51,594 bases of DNA from Planctomycetaceae bacterium (GCA_012719125.1 JAAYAY010000012.1:1-51594), one strand, 5' to 3'. Positions 8,973 through 17,535 are shown, counted from the first letter of the stretch. The notes: a model not told the origin generated them from the letters alone. Program-made: numbers and translations.

Positions 8973-9638
8973 TCAACGACCCGGCAGACGCTTCTTCAGG
9001 GACCGAATTCGTTTGGTGAAGAACCTCGTTACCGGCCTCTTGATCCAGAGGAACCAGCGAAGCTGTGCGTCGCTCACGTCTCGGCAGCGGCGCCCGGTGA
9101 CGATGGAAAAGAGTTCGTGGCCGGTGAGATCCGCCTCGCGGAATTCGTCCCGTCTGGTCGCCATGAAGAACACGCCCGGCGAACCGGGGTCGATTTCCAG
9201 TGCGTCGAGCGACATGTCCGCCATGAGCGTCTCGATGTCTTCCGGTTCGTAGCGCCAGAAGTCCAGCGGGTAGCCGTGGTAGTGGAATCCGATCGAACGG
9301 GTGGTGACCAGCAGCGTTCCGCTGGCGGTGAGGACGCGTTTCAGATTGCTCAGGCCCTGCCGCCAATCGCGCACGTGCTCCAAGACCTCGGTGCACAGGA
9401 CCAGGTCGAAACGCTCGCGGCCGAACCGCTCAACCAGTCGGCCGATATCGCAGATTGCATCGACGCCGGGGCCCTCGGCGATGTCGACGCCGACGTATTC
9501 GGCCGGACCGTGCCGTTCCACGAGCGACCGCGCGGAACCGTTCACGTCACATGCGCCCACTTCCAGCACGCGGCGGCCGGACACCCGCTCGGCCGTCAGG
9601 TGCCGGTCGGCGAATTCCAGGCAATCACGAGTGCACAT
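8973..9638 (-). CDS. Class I SAM-dependent methyltransferase
   Basis: The 221-residue product has a Rossmann methyltransferase core: motif I VLEVGACDVNGS (residues 24-35), the acidic end of strand 2 in YVGVDIAEG, and the post-motif FDLVLCTEVLEHVRDW, as in Methyltransf_11/25 proteins. FHYHGYPLDFWRYEPEDIE resembles methyltransferases found beside polysaccharide and cell-surface glycosyl genes. The Arg/Lys-rich C-terminus (KRPVTRFFTKRIRSLKKR) could contact membrane or nucleic acid. The ATG at 9638 lies just outside a palindromic repeat that fills the upstream gap, and no clear Shine-Dalgarno sequence is seen. The frame stays open upstream into the symporter gene, but that extension is antisense-like noise. 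Substrate unknown. Confidence 0.88.
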   Translation of the reverse strand: MCTRDCLEFADRHLTAERVSGRRVLEVGACDVNGSARSLVERHGPAEYVGVDIAEGPGVDAICDIGRLVERFGRERFDLVLCTEVLEHVRDWRQGLSNLKRVLTASGTLLVTTRSIGFHYHGYPLDFWRYEPEDIETLMADMSLDALEIDPGSPGVFFMATRRDEFREADLTGHELFSIVTGRRCRDVSDAQLRWFLWIKRPVTRFFTKRIRSLKKRLPGR

Positions 9639-9644
9639 ACATGG

Positions 9645-9711
9645 TAGGGTGCGTCTTGACGCACCAACGGCAACGGTAGTAAATTCGCATGGTGCGTCGA
9701 GACGCACCCTA
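9645..9711. repeat. Nested palindrome: two inverted 22-bp units, each self-complementary
   Basis: Unit 9645-9666 (TAGGGTGCGTC-TTGACGCACCA) and unit 9690-9711 are inverted copies differing at one base. Each unit is itself a hairpin (GGTGCGTC/GACGCACC). It fills the gap between the symporter gene and the methyltransferase gene and resembles REP doublets (BIME). Confidence 0.8.
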
Positions 9712-9727
9712 CAATCCAACGAAGCTT

Positions 9728-11500
9728 CTACGTCCCGGTGAAATACAGGTAGGCCGCCAGGATCGCCAACAAGACCACCGTCGAGGCGGCCACGTCCACA
9801 AAGCCCCAACTGCTGCGGGACCGCTGCCGGTGCTCTTCGGTCACGGTGCCGTAGGTAAGGCCGCTGATCTTCTCGTAGTCGGGCTGGCGCGTCATGAAGC
9901 TGACGACCACCATGGCGATGCCCGACACGATCAGGATCAGGATGCTGTAGTACTGGAAGAACATGTTGTTGACGATCCAGAGGAACGATCCTTCCGGATA
10001 ACCGGCCGACCACCCGAGTTTCACCGGCGTGTCGACCGCCAGTCGGAACAGTCCCATGATGAACCCGACGATCAGGGCTGCGAGGCATCCCGCACCGTTG
10101 AGCCGTTTCCAGAAGACCCCCATGAAAAAGACGACGAAGATCGGCGGGGCCAGGTAGGCCTGGACGCCCTGCAAATAGTCGTACAAGCCCTTGCCGCCCT
10201 GAATAACGGGAATCCATGCCAGGCCGATCAGCACCATGACGAACGTGGCCACGCGGCCGATCCACACGAGTTGGTGTTGGGACGTATTGGGCCGCAGCCG
10301 GGAATAGAAATCCATGGTGAACAGCGTGGCCGAGGCGTTGAACACACCCGCCAGCGAACTCATCAGAGCGGCCAGCAGGCCCGCCACCACGATCCCGCGA
10401 ACGCCCGCCGGGAGGATCGACTTGACCAGCAAGGGGAAGGCAGCCTGGGCGTTGTCGCGAACGATCTTGCCGTCGGCCCCGACGAGTTGCTGCTGGATGA
10501 CCTGCACCTTGTCTTCCAGACCGCTCCCTGCCGCTCCCTTCATGGCCAGGGCGAAGCAGATCATGCCGGGGATGATGAAGATGAACACGGGCAGGAGCTT
10601 CAGAAAGGCCGCGAAGATGCTGCCTCGCCGGGCTTCTCGTTCGTCGGGTGCGCCCAGGGCACGCTGAACGATGTACTGATCGGTGCACCAGTACCAGAGT
10701 CCGATCACCGGGGCGCAGAAGAGCATGCTGAGCCAGGGGTAGTTGTCGTTGAAGTACCAGGCCATCTGCTGATCGTTCTTGACCGGCGCCCAGGTGGCGG
10801 CCACCCCTTCCGGAACGAGCGGCTTCCACAGGTTGAACATCTCCGAACCGCAGACGTCGCGAAGGACGTCCCAGCCGCCCAGGGCCTTGAGTCCGAAAAC
10901 GGTCACCAGCACGGAACCGAAGACGAGAATCAGGGTCTGCAGGGCCTCGGTGTAGGCCACCGCCCGCAGACCGCCTAGCACGGTGTAGAGCCCTGTCAGC
11001 ACAATCACCAGGATCGAACCCAACCAGAAGGCGTCGAGTGGGCCGAGCCGCATCTCGGGCAATAGCACGGAGAACACGATTCCGCCGGCAAAAATGCCGA
11101 CGGCAATCTTCGTGAGCACGTAGGCGACGAGCGAGATCACCGACAGGACCCAGCGGCTGGTCGGATTGAATCGCCGCTCCAGGAACTCGGGCATGGTGAA
11201 CACCTGCGACCGCATGTAGAACGGCACGAGCACCCAGGCCAGCACAAGCAGGCACCAGGCGTGCAGTTCGTAATGGGCCATAGCCACCCCGTCGGTACAT
11301 CCCGAACCGGCCAGGCCCACCAGGTGTTCCGAGCCGATATTCGAGGCGAAGATCGACGCCCCCACGATGAACCAGCCCAGGTTGCGCCCAGCCAGAAAGT
11401 AGTCGTCGGCCGTGTCCTTGCTCTGGCGGATGACCCACCAGGCCAAGCCCAACAGAATTCCGAAGTACGCCGCGATCACAACCCAATCCAGGAATTCCAT
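9728..11500 (-). CDS. SGLT-type sodium:solute symporter (SSS family)
   Basis: This 590-residue, about 13-14 TM transporter begins MEFLDWVVIAAYFGILLGL. It is closer to the SGLT/SLC5 sugar branch than to PutP: ASNIGSEHLVGLAGSG and QVFTMPEFLERRF match the sodium- and sugar-site region, and GLWYWCTDQYIVQRALGA is an SGLT hallmark. The C-terminus is a final hydrophobic helix (VVLLAILAAYLYF). A perfect GGAGGTGA ribosome-binding site precedes ATG 11500; it is also the last codons and stop of araD (TGG AGG TGA), so translation is coupled. As third gene of araB-araD-transporter it most likely imports the pentose, or a related sugar, that the operon catabolises. Confidence 0.94.
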   Translation of the reverse strand: MEFLDWVVIAAYFGILLGLAWWVIRQSKDTADDYFLAGRNLGWFIVGASIFASNIGSEHLVGLAGSGCTDGVAMAHYELHAWCLLVLAWVLVPFYMRSQVFTMPEFLERRFNPTSRWVLSVISLVAYVLTKIAVGIFAGGIVFSVLLPEMRLGPLDAFWLGSILVIVLTGLYTVLGGLRAVAYTEALQTLILVFGSVLVTVFGLKALGGWDVLRDVCGSEMFNLWKPLVPEGVAATWAPVKNDQQMAWYFNDNYPWLSMLFCAPVIGLWYWCTDQYIVQRALGAPDEREARRGSIFAAFLKLLPVFIFIIPGMICFALAMKGAAGSGLEDKVQVIQQQLVGADGKIVRDNAQAAFPLLVKSILPAGVRGIVVAGLLAALMSSLAGVFNASATLFTMDFYSRLRPNTSQHQLVWIGRVATFVMVLIGLAWIPVIQGGKGLYDYLQGVQAYLAPPIFVVFFMGVFWKRLNGAGCLAALIVGFIMGLFRLAVDTPVKLGWSAGYPEGSFLWIVNNMFFQYYSILILIVSGIAMVVVSFMTRQPDYEKISGLTYGTVTEEHRQRSRSSWGFVDVAASTVVLLAILAAYLYFTGT

Positions 11501-11505
11501 TCGAT

Positions 11506-12207
11506 TCACCTCCAGAGCTTCGTCTGCCCGTAATACGCGTCGGGCCCGTGTTTTCGCTGATAATGCTTGTTGAGTATGTACTGCTCGAGCTCGGGAGCGT
11601 CCGGACGGAGCAAGCGAGTACTGATCGCCATCTCCGCTACCGACTCCAGGGCCACGGCGTTCTTGATCGAATCCCAGGCATCCTTGCCCCACGCAAACGG
11701 TCCGTGCCCTGCCACCAACACGCCCGGCAACTCCAGCGGGTTGAGGTCCTGGAACCGCTCGACAATCACTTTTCCGGTATTTGCCTCATAGGCCTTTTCA
11801 ACTTCCCCTGCTGTCAGCGCCCGAGTGACCGGCACGGGGCCGAATAAGTGGTCGGCGTGGGTCGTCCCCAGGCAAGGGATTTCCATCCGGGCCTGAGCGA
11901 AAGCGGTCGCTTTCGGGCTATGGGTGTGCGTCACCCCGCCGATACCCTGAAAGGCCCGGTAGAGCCGCACGTGAGTGGGCGTGTCGGACGACGGACGCAA
12001 CTTGCCCTCGACGACGTTTCCGTCGAGATCGACGACCGCCATCGTCTCGGGTGACATCCGCTCGTAGGAGATGCCGCTCGGTTTGATGACGACGTATTGG
12101 CCGTCGGGGCTCAATCCGCTCACGTTGCCCCAGGTCAGGGTGACCAAACCGTAACGGACCAATTCGAGGTTGGCACGGCAAACCTGGGACTTGAGATCGT
12201 CGAGCAT
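11506..12207 (-). CDS. araD: L-ribulose-5-phosphate 4-epimerase AraD
   Basis: This class II aldolase-fold zinc enzyme converts L-ribulose 5-phosphate to D-xylulose 5-phosphate, the last arabinose-specific step before the pentose phosphate pathway. At 233 residues it matches E. coli AraD (231). Substrate-loop LTWGNVSG (residues 24-31), zinc ligands His94 and His96 in GVTHTHSPKA and His168 in AGHGPFAWG, a conserved Asp near residue 119 (HADHLFG) and the C-terminal AYYGQ, which carries the catalytic-type Tyr, are all present. The start follows the araB stop by four bases, with GGAAGGG in the araB end as ribosome-binding site. Its stop codon is embedded in the symporter's ribosome-binding site. 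Assignment is firm; related UlaF/SgbE enzymes share the fold, but the araB neighbour supports AraD. Confidence 0.96.
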   Translation of the reverse strand: MLDDLKSQVCRANLELVRYGLVTLTWGNVSGLSPDGQYVVIKPSGISYERMSPETMAVVDLDGNVVEGKLRPSSDTPTHVRLYRAFQGIGGVTHTHSPKATAFAQARMEIPCLGTTHADHLFGPVPVTRALTAGEVEKAYEANTGKVIVERFQDLNPLELPGVLVAGHGPFAWGKDAWDSIKNAVALESVAEMAISTRLLRPDAPELEQYILNKHYQRKHGPDAYYGQTKLWR

Positions 12208-12211
12208 CGAG

Positions 12212-13909
12212 TCAACCCTTCCGCACCCGGTCTCGAATGGCGATCAATCGCTTCATCACCTGCGACAGGTCGGCCTGCGTGCCGGCCACGCCCAGCGAAT
12301 CGTGCAAGGCACGATACAGTTCGTAGAGTTCGGCATACACGGCCGCGGCGGCCTTTCGCGGGCGGTAAACGGTTGACTTCACGCCCGTCATCTTCTTCTG
12401 GGCCGCCGAGGTCGACTTGTGGGCCCCGCCCACCACGGCTCCGAAGATCGCCGCCCCCAGGGCACAAGTCTGGGCCGATCGGCTGATCTTCATGGGGCGG
12501 TTGCAGATGTCGGCGTAGAGTTGCATGACGAAGGCGTTCTTCTCGGCGATACCGCCGCAGTTGACGACCTCCTTGACCTCCACGCCGTACTCTTCCAGTC
12601 GCTTGATGATCGTCAAGGCGCCGAAAGCCGTTGCTTCGACCAGGGCCCGGTAGACCTCGGCCGCGGTGGTGTGCAGCGTCTGTCCCACGAGCAGGCCGGT
12701 CAGCAGTGGGTCGACCAGGATCGTGCGGTTGCCGTTGTTCCAGTCGAGCGCCAACAGGCCGCTCTCGCCCGGCTTGAGCTTCTCGGCCTCGGCCGTGAGG
12801 TTCACGTGGGCATCGCCCTTCTTCGTGTATCCGGTGGGAGTCAGGTAGTTGACGAACCAGTTGAAGATGTCGCCCACGGCCGACTGCCCGGCTTCGAGGC
12901 CGTACATGCCCGGAATGATTGAGCCGGGCACGATCCCGCACAGGCCCGGGATGTCAGGCAATCCTTTCTCCATGGAGGCGACCATCATGTCGCAAGTGCT
13001 CGTGCCAATGATCTTCGAGAGTGTTCCCGGCTGGATACCGGCGCCGACGGCCCCCATGTGGGCGTCGAAGGCGCCCACCGCCACGGGAATCCCGGCGAAG
13101 AGGCCGACTTTCTTGGCCACCGCGGCAGTCAACTCGCCGGCCTTCTCGTCGGAAGCCATCGAGTGATCGGCGTATCGCTGGCGGACCTTGACCAGGTCGG
13201 GGTCGAGCCGTGCCAGGAAGGCCTCGCTGGGTAGCCCGCCCCAGTCGGTGTGGTACATGGCCTTATGCCCGGCGGCGCAGATGCTGCGGGGGATGGTGTT
13301 CGGGTCCAAATTGCCGGTGATGAAACCGGGCACGAAATCGGCGCACTCGACCCAGGCGTAGGCCGCCTTGAAGACGGCCGGCGCCGTCCGTTTGCAGTGC
13401 AGGATCTTGGACCAGAACCACTCGGAACTGTAGGTGCCGCCGCACTTGGCCAGGTAGTTGGCCGGGTCCTTCTCGGCCGCCCTGGTGATCTCGGCCGCTT
13501 CGGCGTGGCTGGTATGGTCCTTCCACAGCCAGGCCTGGGCCGCCAGGTTGTTCTGAAACTTGGGCTGCATGGCCAGCGGCATGCCGTCCTTGTCGACGGG
13601 CAGCGGAGTGGAACCGGTCGTGTCGACGCCGATCCCCACCACGTTCTCGGGCGCGAAGCCGGGCACTTTGGCCGCCGCCCGGACAGCGGCCTTTACCGAC
13701 TTGTAGAAGCCTTCGGTGTAATCGGCCGGGTTCTGCCGGGCCAGGTTCGGATCCTTGGGGTCGAGGAGAATTCCCGCTTCACCGGTGGGATAGTTGAAGA
13801 CGTGGGAGGCGACTTCCTCGCCGTTGGCAACATCCACGACCAGGGCTCGAACGCTGTTCGTGCCGTAATCCACACCAATCGAAAACCGCCGCGCTGCCGA
13901 CTTGGCCAT
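12212..13909 (-). CDS. araB: Ribulokinase AraB (FGGY family)
   Basis: AraB phosphorylates L-ribulose with ATP. The 565-residue product matches E. coli AraB in length. Phosphate-loop FSIGVDYGTNSVRALVVDV is at residues 9-27; TTGSTPLPVDKDGMPL, WKDHTSHAEA, the second ATP-binding segment IIGTSTCDMM and the C-terminal VVNCGGIAEKNAFVMQ are FGGY signatures. ATG 13909 is chosen over the in-frame ATG at 13918 because GAGGAG is correctly spaced (about 9 bases) for the former and abuts the latter. It is the first gene of the operon araB-araD-symporter; L-arabinose isomerase (araA) is not adjacent and must lie elsewhere or be replaced. Confidence 0.96.
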   Translation of the reverse strand: MAKSAARRFSIGVDYGTNSVRALVVDVANGEEVASHVFNYPTGEAGILLDPKDPNLARQNPADYTEGFYKSVKAAVRAAAKVPGFAPENVVGIGVDTTGSTPLPVDKDGMPLAMQPKFQNNLAAQAWLWKDHTSHAEAAEITRAAEKDPANYLAKCGGTYSSEWFWSKILHCKRTAPAVFKAAYAWVECADFVPGFITGNLDPNTIPRSICAAGHKAMYHTDWGGLPSEAFLARLDPDLVKVRQRYADHSMASDEKAGELTAAVAKKVGLFAGIPVAVGAFDAHMGAVGAGIQPGTLSKIIGTSTCDMMVASMEKGLPDIPGLCGIVPGSIIPGMYGLEAGQSAVGDIFNWFVNYLTPTGYTKKGDAHVNLTAEAEKLKPGESGLLALDWNNGNRTILVDPLLTGLLVGQTLHTTAAEVYRALVEATAFGALTIIKRLEEYGVEVKEVVNCGGIAEKNAFVMQLYADICNRPMKISRSAQTCALGAAIFGAVVGGAHKSTSAAQKKMTGVKSTVYRPRKAAAAVYAELYELYRALHDSLGVAGTQADLSQVMKRLIAIRDRVRKG

Positions 13910-14270
13910 GTCTCTCATCTCCTCGGATTGCTGCCTGTCCGGTCGGTCTGTGTCCGGATTTCTGGCCCCAAAGTATCGGTTTTTCCGCGATCGGGCAAGT
14001 AGTCGCCAGGTCGTTTGTCTCGCCCCTAGGCTCACTTGCGTCGCTGGGCTGCCGGGCCGGTCGATCCTCCGCGTCTGCTGAAGCCCCCCACAAGCAGAAA
14101 TCGCACGGTAGTTCCGCGAGTTTGTACAGCGGGTGACGCTTTGCCGGAACTTGGATGAAGGCGTACATCGACCCGAAACGCGAGCGAGGACAGTTCGCCC
14201 GTTTCTCCGTCCCAGCGAGAAGGTTATAGTGGCAAGAGCCACGTTTCCTGCAGACTCGCAGAGGAGTCGG
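13910..14270. other. Intergenic region upstream of araB
   Basis: It contains the likely araB promoter (13970-13998) and, at about 14171-14193, a single arm of the AACCCGA-type repeat (ACCCGAAACGCGAGCGAGGA). No open frame with plausible start, ribosome-binding site or homology is seen. A sulfatase relic begins at 14271. Confidence 0.5.
13970..13998 (-). promoter_or_regulatory. Probable promoter of araB-araD-symporter
   Basis: On the minus strand TTGCCC (13998-13993), a 17-base spacer and TACTTT (13975-13970) lie about 60 bases before the araB start. No clear operator dyad was seen, so the controlling regulator is unknown. The XylR-type regulator at 48032 is a distant candidate only. Confidence 0.4.
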
Positions 14271-14414
14271 AACCTGGATCGGCTGGGCGCGGGCGGACTG
14301 CAGTTCACGCGGTTTTGCAGTCCGGGCCGCTGCTGCCCTACCCGGGCGTCGCTGCTCACCGGTCTCTATTCACATCAAGCGGGCGTGGGGCGGATGGAGG
14401 ACCCGTGGGAGTAG
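14271..14414 (+). pseudogene. Relic of an S1 sulfatase (active-site segment only)
   Basis: One frame encodes NLDRLGAGGLQFTRF, a short altered stretch, then GRCCPTRASLLTGLYSHQAG and VGRMEDPWE before a TAG at 14412. CCPTR is the formylglycine motif in the form usual for arylsulfatases, and the flanking residues match the standard sulfatase context. Nothing before residue NLDR (no signal peptide, no DDQ metal site) and nothing after it belongs to a sulfatase. It is therefore a fragment of about 47 codons left after deletion. It differs from the intact sulfatase at 7152 (CSPCR), so it is not a copy of that gene. Confidence 0.8.
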
Positions 14415-14462
14415 CTTCGGTTGACGTATCCACGACGCCGCCTTCTTGACAGGGAAGTACCG

Positions 14463-15149
14463 ATGCCCACGCAGACACGTATTGTCGCTCCAAGCACTCA
14501 AGATCGCAGTGTTCGATCGGCCGAAGGCCGGGTGCTTCAGGTGCCGCCGGATTGGGAATTGTTGCCGCCCGGTGATGCGGCGCTGACCCGCCGGGTGAAG
14601 GCGGCCGGACCGAGTTGGACCGTACAGGAGAAAAAAGGCCGGAAGACCTTCTCGCTCGGAGTCTGGGCGCCGCGGGATCGTATCCAGGCAATCCGGGCCG
14701 CCTTGGAAAAGGAGCGGTCGACGGAGACCCACGCCAAGCGGCGGGCAGCCGATGCAACCAGAAGGGAGCGGAAGCAGCAGGAATACGTCGACGACTTTCG
14801 CCTCGCGGTCTTGGCGTTCCTGGATTTCGCGCCCCGTTATGCAGACCTCGCCCAGCAATTGGCGGATGCCGTGACCGAGCACGCCACGCCGGTAGGAAGC
14901 GGCACGGTCGCCCGCACGCAGCGGATTCCCATCGAGCGGCGGGCCGAATCGGCCGTGATCGCCTGGTTGCGGCACGCGACGACGGCATACGATAATATGA
15001 AGATCCCGCGAGTGAAAGGAAAGCGTCGCGAAGTCCGCCGAATGCTGGCGGAGCAATCGCGGCGACTGCTGGAAGCCTATCGAGCGGGGCGGGCTGTGGA
15101 TTTGGAGGCGTGCCCTTTGCTGGCGGCAATGAAACGGCAAGGTGGGTGA
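14463..15149 (+). CDS. DUF2293 domain protein
   Basis: The 228-residue soluble protein carries the features I recall for DUF2293: an N-terminal block LPPGDAALTRRVKAAGPSWT with VQEKKGRKTFSLGVWAP, a charged Lys/Arg/Glu helix around residues 85-105, and a C-terminal module ESAVIAWLRHATTAYDNMKI followed by RVKGKRREVRRMLAEQSRRLL. The basic C-terminal module suggests nucleic-acid contact, but no activity is established for the family. ATG 14463 is preceded by AGGGAAG at good spacing. The stop is 13 bases before the next gene, which could be co-transcribed. Confidence 0.82.
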   Translation: MPTQTRIVAPSTQDRSVRSAEGRVLQVPPDWELLPPGDAALTRRVKAAGPSWTVQEKKGRKTFSLGVWAPRDRIQAIRAALEKERSTETHAKRRAADATRRERKQQEYVDDFRLAVLAFLDFAPRYADLAQQLADAVTEHATPVGSGTVARTQRIPIERRAESAVIAWLRHATTAYDNMKIPRVKGKRREVRRMLAEQSRRLLEAYRAGRAVDLEACPLLAAMKRQGG

Positions 15150-15162
15150 GATGGAATAAACG

Positions 15163-16551
15163 ATGCAGCGATTCAACCGTAGAGACACCATCAAACACCT
15201 GGCGCTAGGTACCTTTGCAGGACTGGGAAGTGCCTCGTGCGTCGGGGCAGAAGCCGAGCCGGAACCGATAAAGAAATCGGCGGTCTGGCTGGCGGTCGAC
15301 GTGCTCGTCTGCGGCGGGGGACCGGCGGGGATCGCCGCCGCCATGATGGCCGGCAGGCAGGGCGCGAAGGTGTTGCTCGTCGAACGCTATGGCCGCCTTG
15401 GCGGCATGGCCGTTCAAGCGATGGTCGGGCCGCTGATGGGGAATGTCGAGAGTGTGTGGGTCGACCGCATAGTTGAAGGCCTCGGCGGACGCCGCGTCGA
15501 CTACGAATTCGCCGACCTCAAGTATGCCGCCATGCTCGAAGAGGCGGGCGTCGATATCCTCCTCCACGCCGCCGTGGCGGAGCCGTTGATGGACGGCAGC
15601 CGCACGACCGGAGCGCGGTTGTTGACAAAACAGGGGCTGATCGATGTGCCTGCCCGCGTGGTCGTCGACGCGACGGGCGACGGCGACGTGGCCTGGGCCG
15701 CGGGCGCCGAGTTCGAGCAGGGGCGGGGGGCCGGCCCCGCCTGGTCGGCCGACGGATTGGTCCAGCCGATGTCGATCATGTTTCGCGTCTCGGGCGTGAA
15801 CCACGCCGAATCGATGGATGCTCACGGCGGCCGGAATCGCTACCGGTTCCCCGACGGCCGGAGTTGGGACCAACTCTGTCGCGACGCCAACGCCAAAGGC
15901 GAACTGCCGAAGTACGTGGGCAAGGTCCGAACCTATTCGTCGCACCGCGACGATGAGCGGGTAATCAACGCCACGCAAGTGAACTATGTCGACGGAACCA
16001 AGGTCCGCGACCTGACCCAAGCCGAACTCGACGGCCGGCGCCAGGTGGAACCGGTCCTCGCCTTCCTGCGCAAATACGCGCCGGGCTTTCAGAACGCCTA
16101 CGTGTCCGGAATGCCGGCCGTGATCGGCGTGCGCGAGACTCGCCGAATTCTGGGCGACGATTACCTGACCGTCAAGGAACTGATCGGCGGCACGCAATCG
16201 GCCAGTGCCGTTGTCCGGAAGGCGGAGTTCGGGATCGACATCCACAACCCCGACGGCATCGGCCAGGCCCAGGGCGCGTCGGAAGACTCCCCCTTGGGCA
16301 AGGACCCGAAATGCCGCCCCTACGACATCCCCTACGGCTGCCTGCTGCCGCGCGGCATCGAGGGTCTGCTGGTGGCAGGACGCAGCATCAGCGGGAGCCA
16401 CGAAGCCATGGCCTCCTACCGCGTCCAGGTGATCGCCATGGCCACGGGTGTGGCCGCCGGCGTGGCGGCAGCCCAGGCCGCAAAGCAGGGCATCTTGCCT
16501 CGGGCCGTCGAGGTGGCAAAGATTCAAGAGGTCGTGTTCGCCACGGCCTGA
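15163..16551 (+). CDS. Tat-exported FAD-dependent oxidoreductase (FAD_oxidored family)
   Basis: The 462-residue product starts with a twin-arginine-like signal (FNRRDTIKHLALGTFAGLG). The mature part opens with a dinucleotide-binding motif, VDVLVCGGGPAGIAAAMMAG, followed by VLLVERYGRLGG. A second FAD-contact segment is VVVDATGDGDVAWAAGAEFE, and the C-terminal LLVAGRSISGSHEAMASYRV completes the pattern of PF12831 proteins. Substrate is unknown; planctomycetes have many paralogues, often beside sugar-degradation genes. It resembles the second half of the double-FAD protein encoded at 41635-44511. The start ATG follows the DUF2293 stop closely; no strong ribosome-binding site is visible. Confidence 0.9.
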   Translation: MQRFNRRDTIKHLALGTFAGLGSASCVGAEAEPEPIKKSAVWLAVDVLVCGGGPAGIAAAMMAGRQGAKVLLVERYGRLGGMAVQAMVGPLMGNVESVWVDRIVEGLGGRRVDYEFADLKYAAMLEEAGVDILLHAAVAEPLMDGSRTTGARLLTKQGLIDVPARVVVDATGDGDVAWAAGAEFEQGRGAGPAWSADGLVQPMSIMFRVSGVNHAESMDAHGGRNRYRFPDGRSWDQLCRDANAKGELPKYVGKVRTYSSHRDDERVINATQVNYVDGTKVRDLTQAELDGRRQVEPVLAFLRKYAPGFQNAYVSGMPAVIGVRETRRILGDDYLTVKELIGGTQSASAVVRKAEFGIDIHNPDGIGQAQGASEDSPLGKDPKCRPYDIPYGCLLPRGIEGLLVAGRSISGSHEAMASYRVQVIAMATGVAAGVAAAQAAKQGILPRAVEVAKIQEVVFATA

Positions 16552-16577
16552 ACGCTGGTCGGATCCGAAGTCATACC

Positions 16578-16639
16578 AACCCGAAGCGTAAGCGAGTGCA
16601 GAAATGGCTGCCATCCTGGTCTCGCTCGCGCATCGGGTT
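16578..16639. repeat. REP-like palindrome, AACCCGAAGCG type
   Basis: Arms 16578-16596 (AACCCGAAGCGTAAGCGAG) and 16621-16639 (CTCGCTCGCGCATCGGGTT) pair with 15 of 19 matches around a 24-base loop. It belongs to the same family as the repeat at 4455-4510. It lies between the FAD oxidoreductase and the lyase-like gene and may act in transcript termination or stability. Confidence 0.65.
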
Positions 16640-16695
16640 AGTGCACTATCCAGTTTCCAGAAGAACAGCCACACAAACATTGAGCACGCACTTCC

Positions 16696-17535
16696 ATGTT
16701 CAAACCATCGATTCTCATGGTCTTGTCCTTCCTCACCGTCTGTGGCACGGCCGACTCGGCTGAGAAGATGGAGCACGAGCCCGTCGTCTTCCATTGCGAT
16801 TTCGAGTCGGATACCTGGTTTCAGCAGTGGGGCGAACGCCAATGCCCCGCCCGTGTCGAGACCGTCGACTCCGATCCCGGGCTTCGCTTCGAGCCCCTGG
16901 CTGGAAAGGCCCTGCGGGTGCGAATCGAAAAGGACGGGCATTACGGGCTCAGCCTCGCTTACCGGTTTCAGAAACGACTGGGCTACGAACCCGAAGAAAT
17001 CTACTTCCGCTATTACCTCCGCTTCGCCGACGACTGGGACCCGAAGCGCGGCGGCAAGCTGCCCGGCATCGGCGGAACCTACGGGCGGGCCGGATGGGGC
17101 GGACGCCCCGTGCATGGCGACGACGGCTGGTCCGCCCGCGGGCTCTTTGGAGGTCAGAAGGACGGCCGGACCCCAATCGGCTTCTACTGCTATCACATGG
17201 ACATGCGGGGCCGGTACGGTTCCGAATGGCGGTGGGACCGCGAAGATCGCGGTCTGCTGGAGAACAACCGCTGGTATTGCGTCGAGCAGTACGTCAAGTT
17301 GAACAAGCCGGGAGAGGCCGACGGCATTCTCCGCGGCTGGGTCGACGGCCAGCTCGCCTTCGAAAAAACCGACATCCGCTTCCGCAGCGTCGACGCATTG
17401 AAGATCGAAGACGTCTGGGTTAACCTCTACCTGGGCGGCACCTGGACATCCGAATCGGAACACCATGTCTATATCGACGACACGGTGATCTCGAAAAGCC
17501 CGATCGGGCCTCTGCGCCGAGCCTCGGGAGATTAG
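16696..17535 (+). CDS. Secreted polysaccharide-lyase-like jelly-roll protein
   Basis: The 279-residue protein has a signal peptide (MFKPSILMVLSFLTVCGTADS). The mature domain has the look of concanavalin-type lyases (PL14 alginate-lyase or heparin-lyase-like folds): VFHCDFESDTWFQQWG near the N-terminus, YFRYYLRFADDWDPKRGGKL with PGIGGTYG, a YCYHMDMRGRYGSEWRW strand, RWYCVEQYVKLNKPGEADG, and a final strand WVNLYLGGTWTSESEHHVYI. This is a family-level judgement from fold-like motifs; neither substrate nor catalytic residues can be fixed from sequence. Two neighbours (sulfatase relic, FAD oxidoreductase) and the region's sulfatase and sialidase genes fit polysaccharide degradation. No strong ribosome-binding site precedes the ATG. 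Confidence 0.7.
   Translation: MFKPSILMVLSFLTVCGTADSAEKMEHEPVVFHCDFESDTWFQQWGERQCPARVETVDSDPGLRFEPLAGKALRVRIEKDGHYGLSLAYRFQKRLGYEPEEIYFRYYLRFADDWDPKRGGKLPGIGGTYGRAGWGGRPVHGDDGWSARGLFGGQKDGRTPIGFYCYHMDMRGRYGSEWRWDREDRGLLENNRWYCVEQYVKLNKPGEADGILRGWVDGQLAFEKTDIRFRSVDALKIEDVWVNLYLGGTWTSESEHHVYIDDTVISKSPIGPLRRASGD

Noticed and set aside
9639-11486. N-terminal extension of the methyltransferase frame into the symporter gene
   Set aside because: The frame is open by chance; the symporter gene is on the same strand in another frame with a perfect ribosome-binding site, and the methyltransferase fold starts only after 9638.
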